A stretch of 64,000 nt of DNA from positions 36,881,089 to 36,945,088 of the forward strand of contig NC_060232.1 in the NCBI RefSeq assembly GCF_021155775.2, given 5' to 3'. Positions 1 to 12,100 of the stretch are shown piece by piece. Within the stretch, counting starts at the first letter, position 1, and each line of letters begins with the position of its first letter. The notes under the pieces were generated by a model. That model did no database searches. It was not told the origin of the DNA and worked only from the letters and a program-made list of their open reading frames with translations. Both the position numbers and the translations under genes were made by a program. Origin of the DNA: Neodiprion pinetum. Taxonomy: Eukaryota > Arthropoda > Insecta > Hymenoptera > Diprionidae.

Positions 1-166
1 TGTGTATGCGTGTGTGTATGTGCGTGAGTAAAATGTGAATGTGTATTCGATAATTGTTGAGCTAAATAGTATATTGTGTTCAAAAGCTGCATCGTACTCT
101 GGTACATACTACGTATATATTATATATACAAAAACGCGCAAAAACAAGGTAGGTGAATAATTCACG

Positions 167-202
167 TTCTCTTTCTCTTTCTCTCTCTCTCTCTCTTTCT
201 CT
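167..202. repeat. CT-rich microsatellite
   Basis: An imperfect run of CT dinucleotides interrupted by TTT. It is a simple repeat with no visible role. Confidence 0.85.
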
Positions 203-1496
203 ACATAATCAATGAACGACTTTATACCCCGCATGGCGTTCACGTTGGCATTATTCTTGTAACAGAGGAACAAAAAATACCTCCGATAAATAGGATGAAA
301 AAAGAAATAATGAAAAAAGAATAGATTGATAATATTCTGTTTTCTGCATTTCTTTCTTCACCACCGTTTCGACATGTATTCTTGCGTGTTAGATAATTCA
401 CCCAGAATCCACTTCTCGAAAGTGCTACACCTACGATAATATCGCCTTCCTGTCGACGGTGAACACATGGGGTTTGAAAAATCAATAACCGGCAATGGTC
501 AAGACGGAGTTGACTCTTCACGATCGGCAACAAAGCCCGGAGACACACCTAGGTACTTATATTACGTTGCGTATCTGATCGTGAATCGGAGTTTGTCCCT
601 CTTTCATATCCGTAAGTCTATGTAATAATGCTTTCAACGGAGGAACGTGGGTATCGAAAACAATTGAACAACGAGGCTGAAGTTGGCTGCAACGTTTAAC
701 GTAACGAAAAATTGAGGGGAAAACATGGATTTACTTTAAAATTTTACAACTACCGATGGATTGAGTCATGAGAATATATCAGTCGACCATTTCGCTTTAT
801 TCATACGGTTCATCGAACATCGTTACACAATCGTAACGTTGCGAAACATGGACGATTTTTTTACCCAATTTTTAAGCATCGTTAGAATTACGCTGCCAAC
901 TTCAGCCTCGTGACTATTCGACGAACGAAATCGTGTGCCGCGGGCCAATCTACTCTATATGTATACGTACATACGTACGTTTGTACGTACAATTATGCAA
1001 CAATAGCGCAGCTTTCATATATATAAACTGCAGCCACACATATAGGTACGTTCACTGCAGCGTGAAAACCGTTACGCAACCTTGAGAGCTTACCTTAACT
1101 TCCGCGGCTTCTACGCAGTAATATTTTTATTTACATCTAATCGTTCCATCATCGCGTCTTTGGCGGTAGTCTGTCGTTTCTCTCCCTTGTATGGATAAAA
1201 TCGTTAATCTCAAGTTTTTGTATTTAAATACGAATGAGTTATCGCCTTTATTTTCTTTGTTTATTTTAAATATACTCCTTCTTATCACTTATCGGTTCCC
1301 TCTGCAATCACGCACGAAGATATATGGTACAGAGAGAATTTATGATGTATTTAAATCGTTCATGTCACGCGACGCCATTTTCCGTCGATTCGATGCTTGC
1401 TTCTTTTCTCTTTCTCATAATCAGTGCTTATCATCTTTTGTTCGTTGGATTGCAATCGTTGCGCCATTCGGAGCCAGACGCGTCATTGGCAACGTT

Positions 1497-1500
<4 letters not shown>

Positions 1501-1585
<85 letters not shown>
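1501..1585. repeat. (AT)n microsatellite, about 42 units
   Basis: An uninterrupted AT run of 85 bases. It is self-complementary, could extrude as a cruciform and is likely length-polymorphic. The open frames across it (Tyr-Ile repeats) are artefacts. Confidence 0.97.
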
Positions 1586-1588
<3 letters not shown>

Positions 1589-4500
1589 CAAAGTATAATT
1601 TATATTGATACGAATTGAGCCGACTTCGTTTAGTGGTTCAAACTATTAACAACTGTCTCTATCTGGTTTTATTGCTTATATAAACAGTCGCGACTGGCGA
1701 TATCATAATTGTTCGTACTCCAAACGAGCAGCAACCGAGATAATATGTATTCCACGTCTAGCCTGCAGAAGTTGTTAGGTCAAGATAAATAGTGCAAAGA
1801 TTATCTTTGCCTGATTTGTATTTAAACACACGAGACAGAGAATTCCTGTTATCATTGCGTTCGTTGACTTCGTGATTATTTTTATTTACTGAGATCATTT
1901 TCTTTTATTTTTGTTTTTCCATCTTCTTCCTCTCTATTTCGGTCATCTCTCACTTCCGGTTTGATTAATAGATACTCATTTCGGTGATATTGACAAACGT
2001 TAATTTCTTTTTGCTTTTCCATGGCTATTTTAGGGACGATTATGGTGCAGATGCATACAGGTATGACCGTACGAACAAATACCAATGAAAAGCAAAATGC
2101 CCATTTGCTGCCTCGCTATCTTATCGCCAGTGTACAATACATTCCTGTTACGTGCAAAGAAAATGAGTACAGGAAGGAATTCGGGCGACGTAAGATAAGT
2201 CAAATAACTTGTGTACATGTAGACGAGTGTTGTCCTGTAACGATTACCCTCTTCAACAATTTTACATGCTTCGACGGGTTGGAAGGAATTCTTGTAACAG
2301 GGTCGTAGTCTCTGTGTATATTTGGTAAACAGAACTTCTTCCGTCGCGATGAAACCTGATTGTTAATGAAACGGTTAGGAAGATTAGAAAGGGATCTCAA
2401 AGGTCGAGTATTGGAGTAGTTTTTAACGAGCAGCTGGCTTAGGTCTCGTTATACCAACATTTTGTAAAAAAGAATCAGTCGTCGCAAGTTCGTTTCTTTT
2501 CTTCCCTCTTACTTTTCCAATGAACCGAGATTTTTTATGCTATTTATTTATATTTCTTTCTGCTTATTATTTCTTACTCCAATTTCTTGTACAACACGGA
2601 CGTTGTGTAAAATGCTGACCTACTCGCGTTGAAAGACATTTCGTTTAGGTATATGAAAAAATAATCGATTCGCAGATTTAACGGAGCAAAGAAACCATAT
2701 ATACAGTAGGTTCTGGGTAGAAAATCCTGTTATATATATTGCCTAAATTCACGTTTCTATAATTAGTTTTCGAAATGGAATAAAGAAAATCCCCGTTAAA
2801 GTCGTCTCGCATAAGACAAAGAGAAATATGTACATATGTTTATACATCACCTGTGTATCGTAGGTATATAAATGTCGAATTTATTTCGGTGCCTTCTTCG
2901 TTTTATATAAATAAATAATTTACGCAAACAAAACCATACAAAAAGTGTACACATTACAATATGCATAATGTACAGAAAAAATACAGCTGGCAATACGCAG
3001 ATTCGTATTTTTCACGTTTCATTGTTAAATCACGTAGTTCTGATAGACATGTTTCCATCACGTATGAATCCCCGGATAAAATAAGTGTACACATCACGAA
3101 CGACTCAATTTCATTTATTCACATGCAGGGACAATTTTGTCACTTGATTTCATGAATTATATTGAGTACATACGCATAATTAGAAGTTGCAAAGGGTTTT
3201 AGAAAGACGATTTAGAAAAAAAAAGAACCGACTAATATTAATAGTGCAATATACCAACGCCACTTTAACTTTTGTAGTGTGCTGTTATGACATGTAATAA
3301 ATTAATACCGCTTAATGTACCTATGATTGTTATTGTACATAAACTAGAGATGATACTAATTTAGCGCAATTTAACTTTATAGTCGACAGGCGACAATTAT
3401 ATGTGCCAAACTTTGAATTAATCGATGATTGATCTGCAGAAGCAAAACAATATTGATCTATCGTCAAATTTTTGTATAAAATGTAGCTCGAAAAGGTTAT
3501 AGAATAAAATAAAGAGATGAGTTAACGATAGTTAATTTTTCAAATTAGTTATTTTGAATGCTACCACCTCTTATGTGTTATCCCTTTCCTATTCCCAATT
3601 AATTATGATGTACGTGTGAATTATACGTTCATAATATATACGTATACATCGATAGTTCAATAATATTCATCATACACGCATAATAGTGGTTTGCCTTTCA
3701 TACTAGGATTCATCTTTAGCGAGAGGGAAATATAGAGGACAAAAGAAAAAAAAATCCTTTATTTATTATCATTTTCGTGAATATATAACAGTAAGGCCAT
3801 TCCTATGTGACGTATGATCACACATTCAATATTTAATGTGCCTATCTTTTTTCCAATATATTTATACCTGTAAACAAAATTGAGAATTCGTCAATAATTA
3901 ATACTCTACGTCCGATTTTGTGTTTCAGGTTATAGAACATCAAAATAATGGTAACGACGCATTAGATTGCATATTTATAAGTTATAAGAATTGTTTTTAG
4001 CATGTGCGGTGATATAAAACAGCTTCAGTGTATCACAAAACACATTATTTTACAAGTTAATTATACTTAATGCCTTGTCCCAAGTCGATAAAAAAACAAT
4101 AACAAATATTCTCCCATTTTTACAACTCTCATTCTATTCTCCCGGGAAATGTGATATAATTCAAAATTCTTTCCCATTAACTGGTTTACTTGCCACATGA
4201 GTATTTATATGTGTACGTATTTATAAATATTCACGTGCACGTATGCCAAGTGACGATGATGAACGAAGAAGTGACTATAAAGTTCTGACAGCTCGTTCTT
4301 TCTTGAGTTTACATATCATTTGTAGAATACTTTGCATTTACAATTTTCATATTGCAATATTCACTTAAATACACAATCAAGTTCGATTATAGCGTATAAT
4401 AAACACTTGATTTTCCGAAATAGCAGAATATTCGTAGATCACTGTCTTTCGACAAAAATCTCAATAGAAAACAACGGAAAAAGGGAATGAACATATTACG

Positions 4501-4683
4501 TCTAACTGATTGAGCAAAAATTTCATAGTAATTACCGTTTGAACCTCGCTGATTACCGCGGCATATTTGCTTGATGATAATATACAATATACTACATGAG
4601 TTGCGTAATCTATGCGAAGTGTATAATTCGCCATAAGGATTTCCCGAGTTTCCATACTGATTTTTCTGCAATGGTGATTGCAG

Positions 4684-6436
4684 TGCACCAACGGACATTT
4701 GATGTGCGCCGGATGCTTCACGCACGTCCTGGCCGACGCTAGGCTTCGCGATGAGCTCGCCACTTGTCCGAATTGTCGGATTGAAATCAGCAAAACGTCA
4801 GCATCGAGGAATCTTGCCGTTGAAAAAGCAGTGTCTGAACTTCCGGCCGAGTGTCAATACTGCGCCAAGGAATTCCCGAGGAATTCTTTGGAACGGCACG
4901 AGGAAACGATGTGCGAGGAAAGGTAACTCCTCGACGAAGTTTCAGGAAACACCATTTCACATCCCCCGCATCAAGCGGAATTAATCAGTCGAGAGAAGCC
5001 TCGTAACGATTGATCCATCGACACTCTGATTTGAAGCCCCATTTAACGCGGTTCCAGAATATCCAGCTGCAAGTACAGTCGAATCGGATGTCCATGGCGG
5101 GGTCCAAGCCACGAAGGAGCCGAGCACGAGACCCACTGCGTCCATCCGCATCGTACAGGGGCTGACGTGATGGAGGCACTTCGAGACATCGATGCCAGAA
5201 CCCTCGAGGAACGTCGACTCTATGACAGCGTCTTCGATCTACTCTCCTACGAAAAGATCACATTTAACGGTTTGTCCATTTCTCTTTTTCCAGGGAACGG
5301 ATTGGAAAAAGTGATGAGTGAAAAGAGATGTACGGTATGATTAGAATCATTTCGAGTTATAATACGAAGTAGGCTACTATTTACGTATTTGAATGCAGTG
5401 GATTTTTTGAAAGAACGATAATAATCGAATCGTTCCTCTTTTTCCATCCCGACTCTCAAAACACAAAAACGAAGTAACAGGAAAGAGTAGAAAATTTTTA
5501 CCATCGGCATGGAAATCAATCACGTAGTTAGAGCTATTAGAAATGCAGATGACTCGTATCATCACATTGTTTTTCGTTGCTTCAAAGATCTGCAAATGAA
5601 GCCGTACCGAACCGACGAGTTTGTCCATAAATTGTTTTACGAAACATCGAGATTCACCGCGTTCAACAACCAATGGGTGGTCAAGGCCAGGATCAACAAC
5701 AGTCAACGTGATCCGACACAAAGTTCAGAACGTGACATGACTTATCAGGTTTGTGTCGTCAGCCTACAGAGCAATCCATATTAATATTATCACAGACTTG
5801 GATGTGAGAATCCAAGGCTGCTGACTAAGCGCTTAGCTACGAGAAATTTTTGAACGCCTGTTTTCTGTTTCAAGTTAATACTGAAAACGAAAACAACGTA
5901 TCCTTTGCCGTTACACTATCTCATCCTCAAAGGACCGTTCGGCGACATGAAAGTACAGCCGAGAATACACAGATTCGATTTTACCGAACAGGACAACGAG
6001 AGTCCGTATCTACCTTTACCTCTCCCTGACACCGCCGAGTGCAACAGACTTCTAGCTGCAAAGGCTATCAACTTTCGGTACGTTCACATTCCACGGTAAT
6101 TCTTCTTCTACGTTTTTTTGCTATTTGATAGTTTTCGATTTTAAACCAGCATCGTGAGCTATCCCTTTGTGTAATATTAAAGCAAGACCGGTAATTACTG
6201 GGAACAATATGGCGGCCGTTGGTCAGCTGATCGCTCTGGCTCACTTCGAGTTTTGAAAAAAATTCCGTATTGAATGTTGCTAAGTTCACCAGGATATATT
6301 TGTTTCTTTCGATTAACACGGATGGCGGGACCAAAAAAAAAAAACGTCAAAAATAATCACATACGAACAACGACGATACTCACGTGTTTACTGTTGAATT
6401 GTTTTCAGACTGATCATGTTTTTGGCCTCGAAGTAA
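4684..6436 (+). CDS. Cyhr1: CYHR1/ZTRAF1-like cysteine- and histidine-rich zinc-finger protein (3' exons, partial)
   Basis: Exons 4684-4922, 5058-5269, 5588-5748, 5875-6077 and 6409-6436 join in phase to 843 bases: 280 codons and a stop. The first exon begins CTNGHLMCAGCF and continues with TCPNCR, the second half of a RING finger. Then come AVSELPAECQYC and an HEETMC element, and in exon 2 CKYSRIGCPWRGP with further Cys/His, a TRAF-type zinc-finger region. Exons 3-4 carry the conserved C-terminal domain (MKPYRTDEFVHKL, LLAAKAINFR), and the protein ends LIMFLASK. This order matches animal CYHR1 (ZTRAF1), a small intracellular zinc-finger protein whose role is poorly defined; a ubiquitin-ligase-like function is inferred from the RING only. 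The start and first RING half lie upstream and were not found. Splice donors are GTAACT, GTTTGT, GTTTGT and GTACGT. Confidence 0.88.
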
Positions 6437-6860
6437 CGCATTATTCAGAGACTTGATCTAACGCTTAGCGGAGGGCAGAACGCAAGATGTTAATATAATC
6501 CTCACTAGACGGCTGATCATTGCTGTATGTATGAATAATTGGTATTCTCATATTATTACAAGTAATGATAGTACGGATTATGAACTATTCGCTGACTGTT
6601 GATTGTGTAGAGTGTAGGCGAGAGAATTATATACAGATCTTGACGAGCTATATCATGATTATATTTATATAAATATCTATCCATTATACTCGTATGCGTA
6701 TGCATATGCATTGAAATATAAATATACATATATCTAAATCTTTATCCACGGTAAGAAATGATTCTGTTAATTGCCTAACACAACTTTGCGTGAAACAGTA
6801 GTATTGATAGTTGTTTTTTCTCCTTTTTATCGTTTTTCTTTTTTATACTCATACCATTAG

Positions 6861-8455
6861 CTGACGCGGTTTTTCAAATTAGAAAACCAGACTTGATATC
6901 GTTGAGCCTCGGTAAACACTTTTGAAATATGTCTCATCAATCAATGTAATAAATAACTAAGAACCTATATTATATTTAGCACATTAGATATTAAGCATAT
7001 AATGAATTCAGCATGTCGATATTGTGAACCCGTAGATTTAAATAAATTCACTATCAAACTATTATGAAAATACTTGACTTGCCGTCTTAATTTTTTATTC
7101 CAACAGTTTCAGGTAGTCGTAAAAATGTACACAATGTCTTGCTTCCAACCGTTCTAGATAATCCAGACGTAGTTCCTAAATTTTCACGCACTCAGGTATG
7201 TCCAGAAATGGCTTTAAACAAATTCTCAATGTCTCTCGCCGTTATATGTCGATGGTCGTAACTTTTTGACAAACATTTTGCTTCTGCCGTGTCCAGAGTG
7301 TACAGAGGTGCTATTCGTAGAAGTGATGAAAGAACTTTGAAAATAACCATGACGGAATAATTGATGGTGTATCACGAAGTGTTTTAAGATTTAGCACATC
7401 CGCATTACCATCAGAAGATAGCCAGCTGGAGGAAGAAGAAAAATAAGTGCTTCGAAAGTACAAGCACGAATCGTCACGTTCAATCCTATATAAGTACAAA
7501 TTCTGAGACGATACATTTTTTTTACAATTCACCATTAGTTCCATAATTACTGTTACGGTGATAATTGCAGTCAAGTTCGGCAGATAACGATTTCATTCTG
7601 GTCAGTCAACCGAGATCAACAGGTTGAAGTTTCCTCGTGTCAGAAAGCCTGGGAGTTCAGGTGAAAGTTCTTCTTGAACCCAAAAAACTATTGCCATTCC
7701 AGTGGAGAGGTGCCACTCTAGGCAGGGGATTTTCCATCGTCGGTCGAGGTCTAGCTGAAAAAATACCTGCGGTACAATTATCAAACGAAGGTTATTAGAT
7801 AAGCAAACGACGTTAGTAAAATAAAGATTTGCAAGTTGCGTTATTAACTGTCACGTACAACATCCACAGTTTTGCATTATCTTACGTGAATAATAAGTTT
7901 GGAATTATCGACGAGATAATGAAGAATCAGCATGATACGGTAAACGTTGATTGTTGAAAAAATAAGTTTTCGTAAACGGTAAACGGTTTCCTAAATTCTT
8001 GGCAGGCGTGCTGTACGATAGAACAGCGTAGGTCTGATCCATTTGAAGAAGAATTCTACGCACAATACTGCAAAAAATGTCCCACTAATCAAGTCAATAA
8101 TGTAGCCAGAGTTGAGTCGGAAATAAAGTTCTATAAGGGTCCTGCGGTACGTGAATAAAAGTCGATTATTCCCTTGTTGCGTAATGTACTATTTTCTTTC
8201 AATGGATTAAAAGTGAACTGTGATAAGAATTTGATAAATTTTATTCAAATAAAAATTCCTACGTCATGTAATACACATTGTTTAATGTTCTATCGGAAAA
8301 ACATTGTAAAAAAATGGCAGGCTTCTACGGTCAGGACTTTTTGTAGGTACTCTTTCCAGGTAAACCCTCCATTAATGTGGAAAATTTGGAATTCGCATCC
8401 TTACGGTGAATATGCGTGGAAATCGACATCAGTGCCTAAAAAATTGAAGAACTAA
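6861..8455 (+). CDS. Unrecognised small multi-exon protein, 5' end missing
   Basis: Four candidate exons join in phase: 6861-6911 (after a long pyrimidine tract and TTAG; a shorter start at 6883 is possible), 7113-7195, 8006-8146 and 8360-8455. They encode about 120 residues, including KPDLISLSLG, NVLLPTVLDNPDVVPKFSRTQ, RRSDPFEEEFYAQYCKKCP, VESEIKFYKGP, and a last exon WKIWNSHPYGEYAWKSTSV ending at TAA. Donors are GTAAAC, GTATGT and GTACGT, and every acceptor follows a pyrimidine tract. The protein is short and rich in Pro, Tyr and Trp, with no signal peptide or membrane segment in the part seen. I do not recognise the family and assign no function. No initiator ATG was found in 6437-6860. 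The intron 7196-8005 holds an MCO relic on the other strand. Confidence 0.5.
7602..7760 (-). pseudogene. Relic of a multicopper oxidase last exon
   Basis: Read on the minus strand, this gives EWHLSTGMAIVFWV, then ELPGFLTRGNFNLL before a stop. It aligns with the last exon of the MCO genes at 22-33 kb (EWHLSTGMAMVFWV, PPGFPRCGDF). The copper motif HCHFEWH is damaged: the first His reads Pro and the second His is missing (PC-LEWH), so this copy could not bind the copper centres. No other MCO exons lie next to it. It sits in an intron of the unrecognised plus-strand gene, about 9 kb from the nearest intact MCO gene. Confidence 0.8.
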
Positions 8456-9125
8456 ATATCCGCAGATATACCTGATTTTTGAATCCTGTTAACTCCGTTT
8501 GTTCTATAAATTCAATATTATTATTTTTTTTTTTTCAGAATGAAGCAGAAATATCCGTGTAACTTCTTCATTAGTTAGCAACGTTGGTGAGTTTGCATGT
8601 GTCAGGTTACGGGTGTATCCTTCCGGTTTTTATTCTTCTCCTGAAATTTACTCATACTACTTTTATAAATTTACGGAGAGAAACCCCGTCAGTTTGGTAT
8701 TTGATAACAATTATAAATACGATCAGTGTGTAATTACACGCGCGCAAGTTAAGTACAAACCACAAATTTATTTTAGTTGATATATAACTCATCCTTCTCG
8801 GTGTTGGCTTGCTACGATCGACTTACTTGCTTATGAAATTTTATATCACATCCTCGTTCTAGGTAACCCCAAATCCTGTGGGTACGCATGTATTACAGGA
8901 TATAGCACTAGAATTGTATGTCATTGTGTCATTTGTATAATATATGAATCCTATGGTAATCGAGATGAACGATTGTATATATAATAATAACATGATGCAA
9001 AATCACAAACTAGGGTATATACAAGTATTCGTACTACAACGTCGATGTTCGGACTACGAGTTTACCTATGCATATATTATACAATGTACAAGGAGACAAT
9101 TCGCATAATTTCGTTCGGGTCATTT
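8456..9125. other. Intergenic gap between two converging genes
   Basis: Holds the 3' flanks of the plus-strand gene ending at 8455 and the minus-strand NRF-6-like gene ending at 9126. A possible extra terminal exon on the plus strand (8540-8563, NEAEISV then stop, after a T-rich CAG acceptor) is in phase with exon 8006-8146 and could be an alternative 3' end. I see nothing else. Confidence 0.5.
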
Positions 9126-12100
9126 TCAGTTGATCTTTTTGATGCCGTAGGGATTTGATCTGAAAATAAAAAAATAAGATGCAATTATATGGTAGTGAGA
9201 GCGGCAACTTTCGAACTTTATACCCTAGTCACCACATAGTGAGAAAATTTGGAGTGTTACATGTCAAGTATTCTGGAATAAATTATATCAACTCCTTAGT
9301 TGACGCTATTTCTGTCAATGATTGACGGGAAATAGGTGAATAATAATCGATGCATCGTACTTCAACAGATTGGTGGAATTCACCCCAATCTGTTGAAGCA
9401 ATGCGTCAAACATCGAGGTCCGGTGCGTCAATGTGACTGAAGTAAATACAGTCAAAGTGTATCGACGTAAATCATTCTAAATTTGCTCTCCGTGGACTAA
9501 CAAGTAGTCTCCAGGCGCAGAGTGAAATCCATATCTGATATGATAATGCCAAGGTCATGGAAGTTTTGCATACCTGACTATCACGTACGACGCAAATTGT
9601 GTAATGTATATTTTTATTTCTTGTACAGAGACTCACCCTTCAGCGGGACATTTGCTTGGTCGTTTCGTGAGTATGAACTTTTCGATCTTTCGTATCGGCC
9701 CTTCGACAACCACCGACAGCAGCAGGGATATACCGAAAGTGTAGACCATGTCTGACACGAATTCCCAAAGCTGCAATGTGGAAAATTGAAGAACTTGCGC
9801 GTTCGCATTGCAATATGCAATGATATTAAGAAAAAGTCAACGTCTTACGCTTCCACAATTACGTGTGGATGGCAACGTAACGTGAGTTACATGAAACTTA
9901 CGCAGTTGTTAATGGAAAATACGCGGGGGCTTCTAGTAGCACCGATGTCATAGATTTGCTTAATATTGTGGAGAAGATAAGCACCGTAAGCGAGTCTTGC
10001 AAGGGGCGGAACCCAACGTGGTGTCATAAAGTTGTAATGAAAGTCTGAAAATGTACGAATGAAACATTCGATGATCCTGGATATTCAAGGAAAAGGCAAT
10101 TTCCATCGCGTTTCGTAATCTGCAAGATCCTCCAACCTACCCAAACCATCGCCAATTGTGATCAGAACAACGATCGAACATATTCCAAGAGCATACGCTG
10201 TTCTGTGGAAGCCAGCGTAGGCCGCCGTCTCAAGTGGGTGTAGCTCGCTATTGGGGTCGAAATACTTGGCGGCCAGAGCCTGGCTGATGATAGGGAATCC
10301 GACGGCCAGTAAAATAAAAAGAACTCGTGACCAAGCCTGAAATTCAGAATGATATATTTTTGACAGCGGGCAGTAGTATAGGCATGACACTTTATGGAGT
10401 AGAAACGACGAAGGATTCGATTTCTCGTCGTCGATTTTTTTTTTATCATTACCTTGGGGAGTCTCCACGTGGCATTTTTATGGTCGTAGACAATTGCCCC
10501 AGCCAATACGCCAACCATGTAGGAACCGATTCTCATATGTGATTTAACATAGTGACCGACGAAATATGGATCTCTCCTAGCTTCCACCATGCTGGAGAAC
10601 CACGAAGAATTGCATGATGTGGTTACGATTATGATCGAATTGTTTCACCACTAAGCGTGATTTTTACTCACAAAGGCAATCCCAGGAATATTGGCTGCTG
10701 GTCCTGAACATAGGTGATGACGAAGGGAATGGCAGTGCCCAGTGCGATCAAACCACAGAGGAACGGGTAGCCCAGTCTTCTTGGAAGATGCCAATAAGCC
10801 CATAAGACAAAGAGTCCCGTGATGTAAAGGTGATAATCCACGGATAAATACCAGGATTGAAACATACACTGCGCAAAAGAGTAGTAGTAGTAGTAGAAAT
10901 TGATGATGGTTAAAAACCATTTACAGCAACGCAATACTGACCATCTCATTGGGACGCACATAGTTGTTGATGTACAAGAGATTAGTCCACCAGTTTTTCA
11001 CGCAATTATCTCTTTCAAAACCCACCCTGGATTCCCAGTATGGACCGGATCCCATCATCGGCATCAGGGTAGCATTGAATAAGACGACCAGCATGTAGAG
11101 TGGTGTCAACCTGCCGTAATATCATGCAAATTTTTATCTCTGCATCTTTCCTCATCACCATGTATTTAATGAATATGAGAACCAGGCGCGTTCGCTGAAC
11201 CTACCGTAGAAATCTGCTCAGTATAAGCGCGGTAAAATCCAACCGCTTACGCCGATCAAGTTCATGGAGCACACCGTAGGCCAAAAGAAGACCTCCGATA
11301 CCAAAGAATCCGTCAACGATGATCGGTCCGTTGAATACTATCATGGAAAAGGGTACGGTGTAGGCCTGATATGGTGAAACGAAAATACCAGATAATTGCA
11401 TAATTGAGGTGCTTATACGATAGTGAGTTACTTGATTTGGTAACGAGTAAGTAATGTATGATAAACTATTGCTGCTGCAGTAAGAAACATGCACCGACCT
11501 TTTCGAGGTACGTTGATTCCACGAGCGGGTAGCCATAGTACTGCATCAATCTGTGAACCAATATTGCGAATGCCGTTAAGAAAAAACGGATCAAATGAAT
11601 GCAATCGAGACCAGGGTGAATATTTCCAGTGTCAAAAATCGAGCGCAAGTTACGCCGTGCGGAGAAGCATAGGAAAAGGTCTCTGGGTTCGTTGCCCTTG
11701 ATCGCTTTCTCCGGAGAATAGACGCTGCTGTCGTACCATGAACTCGCTACCACAAGGACAAACAATGCCACAACGATGAAACTGGATGGAAAATTGTTCG
11801 TTACGTTATTGTAAGTTGGCTCAACCCACCGTATGCCATGGCCATAAAATAATTTTTACTTCACTTACAGAAAAACCTTTAACCCTACGGTAAAATCCTC
11901 AGGGACGTCACTACGTGCCTGGCAAAGCGAAGGCTTTACTGTAACGTCCAGGTCTATCTGTCGGGCGTTCGCCAACTCCTTCAAGGGCTCCGTCAACGCC
12001 GTCGTAACATCTTGAGAACTGCAGCTAGCCGGAACGCAAAGCGACAGGTACACAGAGTGTCGTTTGACACGGCGAAAGTCTCCCCTGTACTGCAGCAACC

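Larger units (their letters stand above)
1..4683. other. Non-coding stretch upstream of the CYHR1-like exons
   Basis: I see no recognisable exon, RNA gene or mobile element here. The short open frames have no family resemblance, and several simply read through the AT repeat at 1501-1585. The first CYHR1-like exon at 4684 starts in the middle of a RING-type motif, so at least one upstream exon must exist. I looked for the expected first half of the RING (a CxxC pair followed by a Val-Tyr-Gln end) and did not find it. The stretch is therefore probably intron, with the missing exon beyond the left edge. Confidence 0.5.

Noticed and set aside
1191..1618. Open frames encoding long Tyr-Ile repeats
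   Set aside because: They are produced by the (AT)n microsatellite.
4387..4793. Minus-strand open frames overlapping the CYHR1-like exon
   Set aside because: They are antisense to a well-supported zinc-finger exon and resemble nothing known.
10085..10140. Extending NRF-6-like exon 9 downstream to the stop near 10085
   Set aside because: No usable donor exists there. The GTAGGT donor just before 10141 joins exon 10 in phase and restores the family pattern.
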